The translations under genes and the position numbers were made by a program. Shown in pieces: positions 33,701 to 42,238 of a stretch of 64,000 bases of DNA. This DNA comes from Bolinopsis microptera (lineage: Eukaryota > Ctenophora > Tentaculata > Lobata > Bolinopsidae). How positions within the stretch are numbered: position 1 is the first letter of the stretch; every line of letters starts with the position of its first letter. The notes under the pieces were generated by a model. It worked only from the letters and a program-made list of their open reading frames with translations. It was not told where the DNA came from and did no database searches. The DNA lies in contig NC_087078.1 of NCBI RefSeq assembly GCF_026151205.1, forward strand, positions 9,998,675 through 10,062,674, in the 5' to 3' direction.

Positions 33701-36109
33701 AATATAAAATAGAATCGTTCAAAATATCGCCCCCATCTGTAAAATATGATGGGCACCCAAACACGGTAAACACATAGTGAACTATGTCCGCAGTAACTTG
33801 GACCCATTACATCGAATCAATTAATGTTATATTCATTGTTCAGTTACTTATTCGTGGGAGCGGCTTTTTGATAACGGAATTTAGTTTTATCATATTATGT
33901 TTATGGCATTTCACCCCTTATAGGTTCGAGTTTGTGTCAGGTGTCATGCGTACAGTTAGGCTCTAAGTTATGAAAATAACTTGAATTTAAAATCTACTGA
34001 GAAAAATGTTAACCTGAAACCCATAATACGTACATGTTTGCTTAATCTGTACCTTGCACCAAAAGTGTTGAACTGATTTTGTAGTTTTGTAGTTGTAACT
34101 GAAACTGTGAAAGGCGTCGAACGAAATATTAGTGCTACTCGAGTACCTGAAGTAGGGTTGATACTACTGCTCAAGTGTTACAATTGTTAAAACTTAATGT
34201 CTACAACAGCAAGTCTAAGTATAAGAAATGTTGTAAGTTTGATAATATTGAGTTAGGATAATGAGTTTGGAAATTTAAATAACTCCTCTTATTTTCAGTC
34301 CGGTGTACGGCGTATGTCTGAGTAACTCCTCTTATTTTCAGTCCGGTGTACGGCGTATGTCTGAGTAACTCCTCTTATTTTCAGTCCGGTGTACGGCGTA
34401 TGTCTGAGTAACTCCTCTTATTTTCAGTCCGGTGTACGGCGTATGTCTGAGTAACTCCTCTTATTTTCAGTCCGGTGTACGGTGTATGTCTGAGTAACTC
34501 CTCTTATTTTCAGTCCGGTGTACGGCGTATGTCTGAGTAACTCCTCTTATTTTCAGTCCGGTGTACGGCGTATGTCTGAGTAACTCCTCTTATTTTCAGT
34601 CCGGTGTACGGCGTATGTCTGAGTAACTCCTCTTATTTTCAGTCCGGTGTACGGCGTATGTCTGAGTAACTCCTCTTATTTTCAGTCCGGTGTACGGCGT
34701 ATGTCTGAGTAACTCCTCTTATTTTTAGTCCGGTGTACGGCGTATGTCTGAGTAACTCCTCTTATTTTCAGTCCGGTGTACGGCGTATGTCTGAGTAACT
34801 CCTCTTATTTTCAGTCCGGCGTACGGCGTATGTCTGAGTAACTCCTCTTATTTTCAGTCCGGTGTACGGCGTATGTCTGAGTAACTCCTCTTATTTTCAG
34901 TCCGGCGTACGGCGTATGTCTGAGTAACTCCTCTTATTTTCAGTCCGGTGTACGGCGTATGTCTGAGTAACTCCTCTTATTTTCAGTCCGGTGTACGGCG
35001 TATGTCTGAGTAACTCCTCTTATTTTCAGTCCGGTGTACGGCGTATGTCTGAGTAACTCCTCTTATTTTCAGTCCGGTGTACGGCGTATGTCTGAGTAAC
35101 TCCTCTTATTTTTAGTCCGGTGTACGGCGTATGTCTGAGTAACTCCTCTTATTTTCAGTCCGGTGTACGGCGTATGTCTGAGTAACTCCTCTTATTTTCA
35201 GTCCGGCGTACGGCGTATGTCTGAGTAACTCCTCTTATTTTCAGTCCGGTGTACGGCGTATGTCTGAGTAACTCCTCTTATTTTCAGTCCGGTGTACGGC
35301 GTATGTCTGAGTAACTCCTCTTATTTTCAGTCCGGTGTACGGCGTATGTCTGAGTAACTCCTCTTATTTTCAGTCCGGCGTACGGCGTATGTCTGAGTAA
35401 CTCCTCTTATTTTCAGTCCGGTGTACGGCGTATGTCTGAGTAACTCCTCTTATTTTCAGTCCGGTGTACGGCGTATGTCTGAGTAACTCCTCTTATTTTC
35501 AGTCCGGTGTACGGCGTATGTCTGAGTAACTCCTCTTATTTTCAGTCCGGTGTACGGCGTATGTCTGAGTAACTCCTCTTATTTTCAGTCCGGCGTACGG
35601 CGTATGTCTGAGTAACTCCTCTTATTTTCAGTCCGGTGTACGGCGTATGTCTGAGTAACTCCTCTTATTTTCAGTCCGGTGTACGGCGTATGTCTGAGTA
35701 ACTCCTCTTATTTTCAGTCCGGTGTACGGCGTATGTCTGAGTAACTCCTCTTATTTTCAGTCCGGTGTACGGCGTATGTCTGAGTAACTCCTCTTATTTT
35801 CAGTCCGGTGTACGGCGTATGTCTGAGTAACTCCTCTTATTTTCAGTCCGGTGTACGGCGTATGTCTGAGTAACTCCTCTTATTTTCAGTCCGGTGTACG
35901 GCGTATGTCTGAGTAACTCCTCTTATTTTCAGTCCGGTGTACGGCGTATGTCTGAGTAACTCCTCTTATTTTCAGTCCGGTGTACAGCGTATGTCTGAGT
36001 AACTCCTCTTATTTTCAGTCCGGTGTACGGCGTATGTCTGAGTTACGACGAGAGCTTGCTGGTCAGTTCTGACTCTTCCGGTACTGTCATTGTATGGCAA
36101 AAACGATAA
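18662..36109 (+). CDS. WDR13: WDR13-like WD40 repeat protein, 3' half (5 exons, last carries the stop)
   Basis: Five exons join in a consistent phase: 18,662-18,777; 20,802-20,943; 27,679-27,770; 28,380-28,474; 36,019-36,109 (TAA at 36,107). Every junction has AG and GT. The translation carries WD40 landmarks: LTCLEFGPNSSILWASNNKG in exon 1, LPIRSVFCPIATAQR in exon 3, SGCVDGSVLVFDMEKGKAV and LQGHS in exon 4, and DESLLVSSDSSGTVIVWQKR before the stop. From memory of the family, these correspond in order to the C-terminal half of animal WDR13, a nuclear beta-propeller protein whose exact biochemical role is poorly defined. The N-terminal half is missing from the window. Introns 2, 3 and 4 hold tandem arrays built on the splice-site edges. 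Intron 4 contains a separate gene. Identification rests on recognised motifs, not a database search. Confidence 0.88.
18778..20801 (+). other. WDR13 intron between exons 1 and 2
   Basis: A 2.0 kb intron, GTAAGT..TTTCAG. It contains a short array of TTGTTCTCGAGTTAAA units at about 19,125-19,235 and AT-rich sequence, with no second gene seen. Confidence 0.7.
20802..20943 (+). CDS. WDR13: WDR13 exon whose 3' edge seeds the 71-bp array
   Basis: Acceptor TTATTTCAG|ACGTGT; the first donor is GACA|GTAAGT at 20,944. It encodes TCQLKRMKCTSIPGGGS and continues to SPLLLASSTSDLIFMFTID, matching the WDR13 segment preceding LLLYR-type sequence. The last 58 coding bases (from TCACCTCTAC at 20,886) plus 13 intron bases form the unit of the following array, so many alternative donors follow it. 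Confidence 0.85.
20886..21856. repeat. 71-bp splice-donor array, part 1 (13 donors)
   Basis: The unit runs from TCACCTCTACTATTAGC through ACTTCAGACCTTATC and TATAGACA|GTAAGTTGTAGAG. The first unit is the true exon end; later copies lie in the intron. All 13 copies keep a GTAAGT donor at 71-bp spacing from 20,944. The array breaks off at TTCATGTTC (21,856), where a transposon is inserted, and resumes at 23,497. Confidence 0.95.
22056..22822. mobile_element. Mariner-like MITE nested in the hAT-like element
   Basis: Terminal inverted repeats of ~45 bp begin CAGGGTGGGCCAAAAGTCAG and are flanked on both sides by TA (22,054-22,055 and 22,823-22,824), the Tc1/mariner target duplication. Length is 767 bp. 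Small ORFs inside have no recognisable transposase motif. Confidence 0.9.
23287..23358 (-). pseudogene. tRNA-like pseudogene or SINE head
   Basis: The minus strand reads TGGCCTAATTGGTTAATACG (A-box-like) and, about 36 bases further, GTTCGAGACTC (B-box-like). Four of five T-stem pairs form, but the acceptor and anticodon stems do not pair convincingly. I infer a decayed tRNA or tRNA-derived SINE carried by the hAT-like element, not a functional gene. Confidence 0.4.
23497..26035. repeat. 71-bp splice-donor array, part 2 (~36 donors)
   Basis: Continuation of the array, from the donor at 23,515 to the last at 26,010, almost indel-free (one 8-bp insertion near 24,920, and small additions near 26,000). 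The codon before ATAGAC varies among ACT, AAT and AGT, and CCTTATC alternates with CATTATC. The GTAAGT donor and the upstream ACTTCAG are essentially invariant. Confidence 0.95.
26185..26275. repeat. ~20-bp tandem repeat
   Basis: About five units of CTAACAAAAGATAAGCCAC follow the end of the 71-bp array. Confidence 0.8.
27050..27693. repeat. Exon-3 acceptor edge duplicated around an 8-bp (GTTACCTA)n minisatellite
   Basis: The 25-bp block from CCCTTATCAG through AGGACGTGTTGCTAC occurs at 27,050-27,074 and 27,669-27,693. Between them are ~73 units of ACCTAGTT with occasional CCAGCT, CTTAGTT and CTTGTT variants. The right copy is the true splice acceptor and exon start. Confidence 0.93.
27679..27770 (+). 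CDS. WDR13: WDR13 exon with duplicated acceptor edge
   Basis: Acceptor CCCTTATCAG|AGGACG; donor CAGAGG|GTACGT. It enters in phase 1, completing AAG with the A left by the previous exon, and encodes KDVLLLVRKCSAKLNGLPIR then SVFCPIATAQR. The acceptor and the first 15 exon bases also occur at 27,050-27,074, on the other side of a minisatellite. Confidence 0.85.
28018..28078. repeat. GTAACTAG mini-array
   Basis: A few units of GGTAACTA, then two copies of AGGTAACTAGATGCATCATA. It lies in the short intron between exons 3 and 4. Confidence 0.7.
28192..28417. repeat. Exon-4 5' edge duplicated around a GTAACCTG minisatellite
   Basis: A 48-bp block from AATATTCCAGGGAGCG to GACGGGTCTGT occurs at 28,192-28,239 and 28,370-28,417 with one mismatch. 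The ~130 bp between are degenerate GTAACCTG/GTAACCATG units. The second copy is the functional exon start. Confidence 0.93.
28380..28474 (+). CDS. WDR13: WDR13 exon with duplicated 5' part
   Basis: Acceptor ATATTCCAG|GGAGCG; donor TCTTG|GTAAGC. It enters in phase 0 and leaves in phase 2. It encodes GAFTVSGCVDGSVLVFDMEK then GKAVNKLQGHS, a typical WD40 blade. Its first 38 bases plus 10 intron bases occur also at 28,192-28,239 with one difference (GTG/GTA), giving a second, truncated acceptor copy. Confidence 0.88.
28709..28878. repeat. Nested palindromic element, GC-rich centre
   Basis: The outer arm AAAGCCGTAGTACATACAT is matched by ATGTACGTACTACGGCTT (one base out of step). The inner arms CTGCGCCGCG and CGCGGCGCAG flank TATGTTTATATAAGCG. 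It is a foldback MITE or cruciform-prone site in the last WDR13 intron. Confidence 0.65.
29388..30040. repeat. 286-bp tandem repeat, ~2.3 copies
   Basis: The block starting TCTGAGAGGGTGAGA repeats with an exact 286-bp period (ATTAGAGCTAATGATTAAAT at 29,411, 29,697 and, as ATTAGAAC, 29,983). Copies are nearly identical except for a 6-bp insertion in later copies, so the duplication is recent. Confidence 0.92.
30041..31330. other. WDR13 intron sequence, no feature recognised
   Basis: Apart from a TTGATTTC microsatellite at 30,118-30,172, I see no ORF or repeat structure. Confidence 0.5.
31341..31480. repeat. 35-bp tandem repeat carrying a CLEAR/E-box in each copy
   Basis: Four exact or near-exact copies of CAGTAGTTGTAGAACTAGAG followed by CTGTCACGTGACCAG, period 35 bp. 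Each contains the palindrome GTCACGTGAC. They lie 370-510 bp upstream of the nested ORF's ATG. Confidence 0.92.
31363..31654 (+). promoter_or_regulatory. Cluster of five GTCACGTGAC sites upstream of the nested gene
   Basis: GTCACGTGAC occurs at 31,363, 31,398, 31,433, 31,468 and 31,645. This is the canonical CLEAR/M-box type E-box bound by TFEB/MITF-family bHLH-ZIP factors (also USF and MYC/MAX). A TATA-like GTATATATAC lies at about 31,771. I infer a promoter for the ORF at 31,851; binding is not shown by sequence alone. Confidence 0.55.
31851..33590 (+). CDS. P2X7 intracellular (ballast) domain protein, single exon, nested in a WDR13 intron
   Basis: The frame is open from a TAA at 31,803. 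The first ATG is at 31,851 (579 residues); an upstream TTG is not a likely eukaryotic start. Residues ~1-440 are low-complexity, rich in Ser, Pro and Thr with proline clusters, and probably disordered. The last ~130 residues (from about 33,198) match the C-terminal intracellular domain of P2X7 receptors: WCSCACC, a CC pair, a further Cys, AYRHLAYNAFV, VLPSCVINAIRKVYP and GAYSGI. In P2X7 the equivalent cysteines bind zinc and the domain binds guanine nucleotide. There are no P2X transmembrane segments or ATP-binding ectodomain, so this is a stand-alone ballast-domain protein, a type widespread in invertebrates; function unknown. It lies on the same strand as WDR13, 3.4 kb after exon 4. Antisense ORFs across it are shadows. 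Confidence 0.8.
   Translation: MSGGMSGDEEPARCTSRDHDDISNLLSVQTLSYRSFISSLQSLLDFDFDNGDNSGEGGGMRSSIAKQMEGMFEPAEVVPEVIPDVRKVYRPEKPKLLEMAAMHHSMEGKGTLSSSPKMTRRVMSEMNVCTGDQSNSYRIKNTPVSAEKAVSASNIVASPPSPSPSSSSGTTSLPATSAPDVSGSNTEQQSPPLSPTAPLVTFHKTQPSVSVPDIVEPPSNTILAAASSVFVPVLPPALGSEVAATFTSPAPAICVSPPPIVSSPTTLPTTLISPPTRPAPPSPVHHVSFSEPSSSPPPLPPGNLSRGSSPISSPQQLEDYSQSQDEAIYQKLDLSLDKDTGEERALSYTIPRRLTECNSNMPETPVKFSPDPEIRKTSTTSYVPLSAMADAANHGPEETVYEVYRDPTIAQCTPRGKPHSHVNGNGTSHVVAEHQPKAARSPATGVSNGPPTWCSCACCSHADHTGMICCASSPELVFLFDNGEECVTNTLLFNQVVLNKLGLKYGDWVGKKWLMRKENVDHGCNRAYRHLAYNAFVNLVSSQIKKQWSHKVLPSCVINAIRKVYPSRDGAYSGIVRST
33591..34280. other. Probable 3' flank of the nested gene
   Basis: AT-rich, with only short ORFs that have no recognisable content. 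No clear AATAAA was located close to the stop. Confidence 0.4.
34280..36061. repeat. 43-bp splice-acceptor array, ~41 copies
   Basis: Each unit carries TAACTCCTCTTATTTTCAG followed by TCCGGTGTACGGCGTATGTC and TGAG. The AG positions run from 34,297 to 36,018 at an exact 43-bp step (40 steps, no indel). Variants are limited to GTGTACGG/GCGTACGG, TTTTCAG/TTTTTAG and single changes. The last unit reads through into the true terminal exon of WDR13. Confidence 0.96.
36019..36109 (+). CDS. WDR13: WDR13 terminal exon, WD-type C-terminus
   Basis: The acceptor TATTTTCAG is the last of ~41 near-identical acceptors. The exon completes the split Cys codon (TG|T), then encodes PVYGVCLSYDESLLVSSDSS and GTVIVWQKR, stop TAA at 36,107-36,109. 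The C-terminus ends at the same point as animal WDR13, so it is complete. Only the last acceptor keeps this frame (see findings). ATTAAA near 36,407 is a possible poly(A) signal. Confidence 0.9.
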
Positions 36110-36512
36110 TGAAAGGGAAACTGGTAATGAAAGAGAAACAGAAAGTGAATCTTCTGGTACCTATCTTCACATGCGTGTGACGCTAATTCATCTTTGCTGG
36201 CGCTGTGTACCTCTGTTTTACTTCTCAAGACAAGCGAGAAATATTTGAGCAATAGCAAGTCGAGAAATGGTAATGGTATTGGTGATGTAGTGAAAATATT
36301 GTGAAAATATTGTGAAAGATGAAAATTTAACTTTTATGGTATAATCATTGGAGATGACTAAGGGTTTTTATCTTTGATTTTAGTGACAACATAAGAATGC
36401 TTTTCAAATTAAAGATCAGAACTTCATTATCTTAAACCACCATTTTCATTTGACTCAATTCTATGATTTATTGAACGGCCCGGCCCGGCTCAATCCTTAC
36501 TTCCTTAACATA

Positions 36513-36976
36513 CAGGGTGGCCCAGGAGTAACTGCCCACACGCAACCCTTCAATAACTCACGTAATTCTTCTTAGAATTGCACCGAAATTTTAGAGATTT
36601 TAGATATGGGTCAAACTTAGATTTCTTGAAAGTTTCGTCAAATTTAATTAATTACAGCTAGGAACTTCAAAGTTTCTAGACACATTTGGTTTGATAATTG
36701 AAGTGCTTTCCCAAAATTTCATGCCACAGAAAGTGTGACCTTTTTTAGAAATGATACAAAATATTATGAAGGAGAAGTTGCTAAAAACTCTTCATCACAT
36801 TGTTGTGTCACTAGGTGTCGAATTCATGCATACCAAATTTCAAGTCTCTATCAATTTTTGATTTCTCACAAATTGCTATTTTTTATGGTGCTAAATTGTT
36901 AAAAATAACCGTGAAGTTTAATTTTGTCAAAAACTATTGAAGTGGAAGAAAGTCACACTTTATGCGGTACACCCTG
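36513..36976. mobile_element. Mariner-like MITE
   Basis: It starts CAGGGTGGCCCAGG and ends GGTACACCCTG, flanked by TA on each side (36,511-36,512 and 36,977-36,978). The inverted repeats are short and imperfect. The CAGGGTG ends resemble the MITE at 22,056. No transposase ORF. Confidence 0.6.
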
Positions 36977-37749
36977 TATGTATATATCCTATCATATATA
37001 ATACTAATATGATTAACACTCAGAATTCTGTTTTAATCATTCTAATAATTCATTTCATTTCAATAGTGTTGATATGAATGCCCTCCTTCTGAATCTGATT
37101 TTAAAATGTTATATTAATTCCATTCTGATTTGGGATGTAATTCTTATCAATGCCATGTTGTCAAGACCAATTAATGTTATTTAATTTTACTTCTATTATA
37201 CGTGAACAACTTAATAGCAGATATTCGATTTACACATGTTCTGTTTCCATCGACCCTCATGGCTTGTCCTGGATGCGACCAAATTTGTGACATTATCAAA
37301 TTATACCAATCAATAAAATTGTCAAAACGACATCTTCATACTCCTAAGCAAGTAGAATAATGTCCTTGTATTGTCAATCTGTATTTTGTCCCACCACATC
37401 ACCAGGTAAATAAATAAAATAATACTGCATTGCAGCAGGTTCTGGTCGGAGTTTTGGAACATTGCCAGGACAGATTTGCCAGGGCCTTTAATTAATTAAC
37501 GTCGCTTAATAGGGGTAATGGGGTCACAGGAAACGCGTCTGTGTACACATTTGATTTTGCTATTTTCACTTTAAGTATAAAATAAGTTGAAGTACGTTTT
37601 GAAGGTTATTTAATTTGACATCATTAAATTAAAAAAAGATAAAACGTTGTTTGTGTTTCCAATTTACAATTGTGCAATAATAATGATTTTTGTTGTTTTG
37701 AATTTGAAATCGAATGTATTGATGCTTTTCATACAAACAAGTTAAATCA

Positions 37750-38124
37750 CAGTGCCCCTCCAAATACACCGGACAGACCTACAGACCTTTGATTCACCGC
37801 ATGAAAGAACACGAACGATGTTACAGACTCAACAACGCCATCGACGAATCCACAGACAGAATCAAATCAGCCCCTGCACATCATGCCCTGACCACCGGCC
37901 ACACCATCTCCTGGAACAACATCGAAGTCCTCAAATCCCTCACCTCACGCTCCCAACTTGACCTCACAGAACACGCAGCTATACAAATACGACAACCAGC
38001 CATGAACAGAACAGACCGCGCACCGAAATGTAGTTCCCTCTGGGACCCCATTCTTCCTAAAATTGCCAAATCTTTAAAGTCCAGACCATCTGGCATTTCC
38101 TTCTCAACCTCAACAGAAGACTAA
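37750..38124 (+). pseudogene. Penelope-like retroelement fragment, GIY-YIG endonuclease C-terminus
   Basis: The frame reads CPSKYTGQTYRPLIHRMKEH, then HALTTGHTISWNNIEVL, ending with a basic region and NRTDRAPKCSSLWDPILP before a stop. The YTGQT...R-KEH signature and the terminal NR...SSLWDP motif are characteristic of the GIY-YIG endonuclease at the C-terminus of Penelope-like elements. The reverse-transcriptase part is absent upstream, as expected for 5' truncation. Downstream, CAGCTGACGACGATTAACAC at about 38,238 resembles the 3' tail of such elements. It would have cut target DNA for retrotransposition; this copy is a dead fragment. Confidence 0.75.
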
Positions 38125-38577
38125 ATTTTTATTGACATTGTACTGTAATTTTCACTTTCCCACCCACACCTTCCCCACCCTCCATCCCTGACACCACTCA
38201 ATCACATATATAAGCATTTTCCACCCCATCACATTCAGCTGACGACGATTAACACATGTTTATTGAAAGCTTCTACAAGTTAAATCATCGTATCTCTTAT
38301 ATGTTTCTAACCCAACTCTACTAAGTTAAACCAAATTCTTTATGTCATGTATCCTGGGTTTGGACAGGATATGCCCGCTTAAAATACAAAATACTTCCAT
38401 ATAATAGCGTTACATTACATAATTCTCAATAAATGTAATAGATTTGTAGTGTTGTAATTAGTTTAAAACTAAAAACTTTTGTTAATATCGCAATTGCAAT
38501 TTAAGTTTACGACGATTGATCACGTCGTGACCCTCATCGTCATTCCATTTCGTGAAAGTGGAAAGTATCGATTCCCG

Positions 38578-39351
38578 CACTATATAATGACAACACTATA
38601 TAATGACAAGCACTTTATACTTATAGTGACTTGTCACTATATAGTCCTGTCATTATAAAGTGCGTTTTGCACACTATATAATGACATGTGAGACGGCTGC
38701 AAATTTACCTAAAAGGATGTGACCCATGCCTTCAAATGGTAAGGTCGCGTAACATCGAACGTGCCACAGATCATCACTAGCTGATCCGTCATCTCAAATA
38801 TTTTAATGCAAGCTGTGGAAAGGATGTGATCCAAGTACTCAAGTGGAAACATGAGTACTTGTTGTAGCTCGTTGGTGTCGTTGGAGCTTGTTATCATGTG
38901 GTGGTACTGGTACTCGTATATATAGGGCTCAATGAAGGACAAGCTATATCAATCATGGCTACTCCTTCTGTTGAATACGAGGAAAGGACAACGCTCTCGT
39001 GGATCGACATCGGACACTTCAACTAAACGGATCGTTGCTGAAGTTCTTTCAGGACTGGACTTCGAGTGCAGAGCTAACCTTGGATGTCGGACCAGCAGCC
39101 TCTCGAAGATGGTACGAACAGCACGAGTGGCTGCTACTTCCACTTCAAACAGGCTCTATGGAGGAACTTCGCTCGCTTCGACCTTGTTCCTAAAAGTAGA
39201 ATTAAAGAAAAGTAAGGAAAAGTCGATATAAGATAAACTTGTCACTATATAGTGTTGTCATTATATAGTGCGTTTTGCAGACTATATAATGACAAAGATC
39301 AGCTGTCATTATAAAGTGCTTGTCATTATATAGTGTTGTCATTATATAGTG
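38578..39351. mobile_element. 774-bp TIR element with subterminal TCATTATATAGTG repeats (MULE-like?)
   Basis: The 42-bp left end starting CACTATATAATGACAACAC is the reverse complement of the right end. The CACTATATAATGACA block recurs several times just inside each end. The flanks CGATTCCCG and TGATTACCG may be a decayed 9-bp target duplication (Mutator-like size). The interior is GC-richer and contains a TATA-driven small ORF. Confidence 0.75.
38955..39193 (+). pseudogene. Small broken ORF inside the TIR element
   Basis: A TATA-like TATATATAGG lies ~35 bp before an ATG at 38,955, which encodes MATPSVEYEERTTLSWIDIG and stops after 23 codons. A second frame, open to 39,193, continues with a plausible protein-like run around RRWYEQHEWLLLPLQTGSME. 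This suggests a captured or original gene with a frameshift, but no homologue is recognised. Confidence 0.3.
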
Positions 39352-41440
39352 TGATTACCGAAAGTATCGGGGCGAAAGTCACGCTACAGCTCCGCGCACT
39401 CGTGCGTGGCGGGCCTACAACTCTACAATAAGACGTACAGTGGTACTCGCTACACGTTGTAAACCTCTCTCGTGTCGCGAAAAAGGGTTACAACGTGTAT
39501 AAAAGTGGTAGTGATCTAGTGCCTAGTGGTAGTGTCTAGTGATGGTACACTAATACTATTGAATGACGATGTCAATACCTTCCCAGCTTGAGTAGCTGTC
39601 TACCACCTAGTAGCGCTGTGATTCTCAACTAGCATTAAGTTTAAGTAGAACTAGAAGCTCCTACGTTCTTATCACAATTTTAATCATGATCTTGGTTAGT
39701 TTGACATTTATTTATTTAATAGTAAATGCTCTTACGGGCATTTTCTGCTCGATACGATAGGGACTCCAGTTACACGTTTTTAGACGTATTTTTGACCGTA
39801 GAATCGATTAAAAGAGGTTTTGAAATGATATGTGATAAGTGAAAGTCTGAGTTTCCCTTGTCATATGTTGTATGACCCGCCGCGCACGAAGTGCGCGGCT
39901 CCCCCTGTAGCGTCGAAGACGCTACAGTCGAAGACGCTGTAGTGAAGCGACCGTGGGGGTCACCACGTGGTACAAAGTTTCCCCGGGTAAAATCGCTTTT
40001 TGGGCCAAAAATTTGATTGACTATGTCAACCCTTCCAGATCGTTGCTCTGCAACGATCTTCTATTTGCTATTGACATTGTCGATGCGAAGCAAGAATGCT
40101 AGTAGTAGTTTGCGCGTCTGGCCGCTGGCGTCGAAGCGGCGAAGTCCTCCAAGCCAAAAACCATGTTTTTGAACTTTTGAGCAATTTAATTTCGTTTGCA
40201 TATCAGCAATATTTGCATGAAGATAGCCGCACATGAAATTAAAATAAAACAAATCCCTTAATTTTTCTCCGGGTAAAAAGGTAGTCAAAATGATCCCTTT
40301 TTTGCTTAAATTTGGAATTATTTTCTGCAGTTGTAGTAAATCAATCCAAAAATAGTTGTATCGTGTTTGCCAAAATTTTTCGTTTCCGAGAAGTACCCAC
40401 TTGATATATTTTATTGAAGTTTGAATATTGTCACTCCTTGACGGATGTTACTCGTCTAAATTTCTTCGAAGTAGCGCGCGCCGCTTTCTTCTCGAAATGT
40501 TGGCCCGACGGCACGAGCTACGAAGTAGCGCGCGCCGGGCCAGATCATTAACAATGGTCAATGTCACTCCGCAAGGGTTTTTGCCAAATTTTCGTCGCGC
40601 AAAAGCATTTAGTTGTACTTGTTATCAATGGGCACCTGCGCGTTCATCATAAATTTCAAACAGCTATATAACTCGATATTACGTCTCTTCTAGCTCAATA
40701 TATTTTCACAACAAATAGAAAACAATGTGATATTATTGCTGACAAGATATGAATATAATTAGGTAGTGCGCCATCGACAGTGAGCCGCGCGTGCCGACTG
40801 TATGATGGTTTTTTAGCGCTAATTTTGACCAGCACAATTTTCTTCAAACAAATAGATATTGAGTATCCTTCCCGACCTCTAATTGCAACAAAAATTGGTA
40901 AGCTTACTCATAGACTTACAAGGAAAGTGTCCGAAAAATTTAAAGCATATCCAACCATCAGACATTATGTTACAGCTAAAAGCAGCGTATTTTGCCCCAT
41001 TTTGATCACTATATCAACTCCGATATCCACCAAATTTTTCGGACAGTTGTAAAAGCCCTATTGGAAGGTCGTCGCCAATTTCCAGAATGATCTCATTTAA
41101 GGAACTGGAGATAAATCCGAATAATACGACAAAATTGGTCAAATTTGGACGAATTTGGTCAAATTACGCGACTTTTACAACTACTTTTGCTCCAAAAGCC
41201 GCGCACCATCAAATATGGCACCTAGGTGAAACTCACTGATCTTTCCAAAAAGGTATGACAAATTTGGTATTGTGCAAATTCTCACAGTCTCTAGAAAACA
41301 GTGGTACAAAAATTTTTAAAATCCGAGCAAGTTTATTTTTTCGTGCACCCCCTAATATAATTACTTCATTGGCCTAAGAGTTATAGACTGTCAAAGTTTA
41401 AATCGCGCATTGGTATAGGCATAGCACGTGACTAATTTGT
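39352..41440. repeat. ~2.1 kb dispersed repeat, copy A
   Basis: Homologous to 48,700-50,710. Landmarks are GAATGACGATGTCAATACC, GATAGCCGCACATGAAATTA, GCGCGCGCCGGGCCAGATCA and GTGAGCCGCGCGTGCCGACT. The block TGTATGACCCGCCGCGCAC occurs near both 39,875 and 41,450, so a ~1.57 kb unit is bounded by direct repeats. ORFs inside (40,428 and 40,780) are shared by both copies but match nothing I know. Confidence 0.85.
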
Positions 41441-42230
41441 CATACGTTGTATGACCCGCCGCGCACCCACTGCGAGCTGATCATTCGCGAGGTGAAAATG
41501 AGCGCTGGGGACGATCTCTCTGAAATTTTACCTGTTGGTTCAGTGGACGATTTTAGCCACAGCGCCTTAAATTTAGCACGATCGTCCATAATCACACAAA
41601 GTTACAGCTAATTTAGTGATGTAAACACTCGTCGCAATATACTGGAATTGAATCGAGCGCGTTACTATGGTTACTGCGCGTTGATATGGTTACTAGATTT
41701 AGATTAGATTCATCGTTTTAGCGCGCGTAGCATGTAGCATTATTACAATTCTATCATATTGTCATATTATTATTAGATGCACGAGTTTAGCTGCATTTTA
41801 CATTTAATTTCAGGAATCTGCAAGATTTGTAATCGATTAGATAATATTTAATTTCGTTCTTCATTCCTTGCTTGGCGGTCCTCATTTATGTATGTATTTT
41901 ACCTGGGAGCGGGAACTCCAGGCTACGCTTTTCATTAACCGGGATGTAATTTTCATAAACCGATTAGAGTTTAGTCAGTATGACATGCTGATCGCCGCCA
42001 GACAGTTGAAAATTTGTTTCATACACATAAAATTGATTGTGTCATATCTGAGTTCTTGGCTGTATTTCGAAACCTCAGTCAGTTGTGGGTTTTTACCGGC
42101 CTAAATAAAAAGTCAAGTTTACAGGACATTTCTGGGGAACCTTACTATGTGTTTTACTTAACAAGATCAAAGATGCGAAGGTGAGGAAAAGGAAGCGTAT
42201 CATTTTGTACATTATAAATATATTACCCCG
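41441..42230. other. No feature recognised
   Basis: No ORF with recognisable content, no repeat structure. Confidence 0.4.
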
Positions 42231-42238
42231 ATCTGAAG

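Noticed and set aside
34280..36061. Satellite unrelated to genes
   Set aside because: The last unit is continuous with the WDR13 terminal exon, and the unit contains its acceptor and first codons.
40428..41052. Conserved protein-coding genes because two copies (49,676 and 50,043) have the same ORFs
   Set aside because: The copies are nearly identical DNA repeats, so shared ORFs are not evidence of selection, and no domain is recognised.
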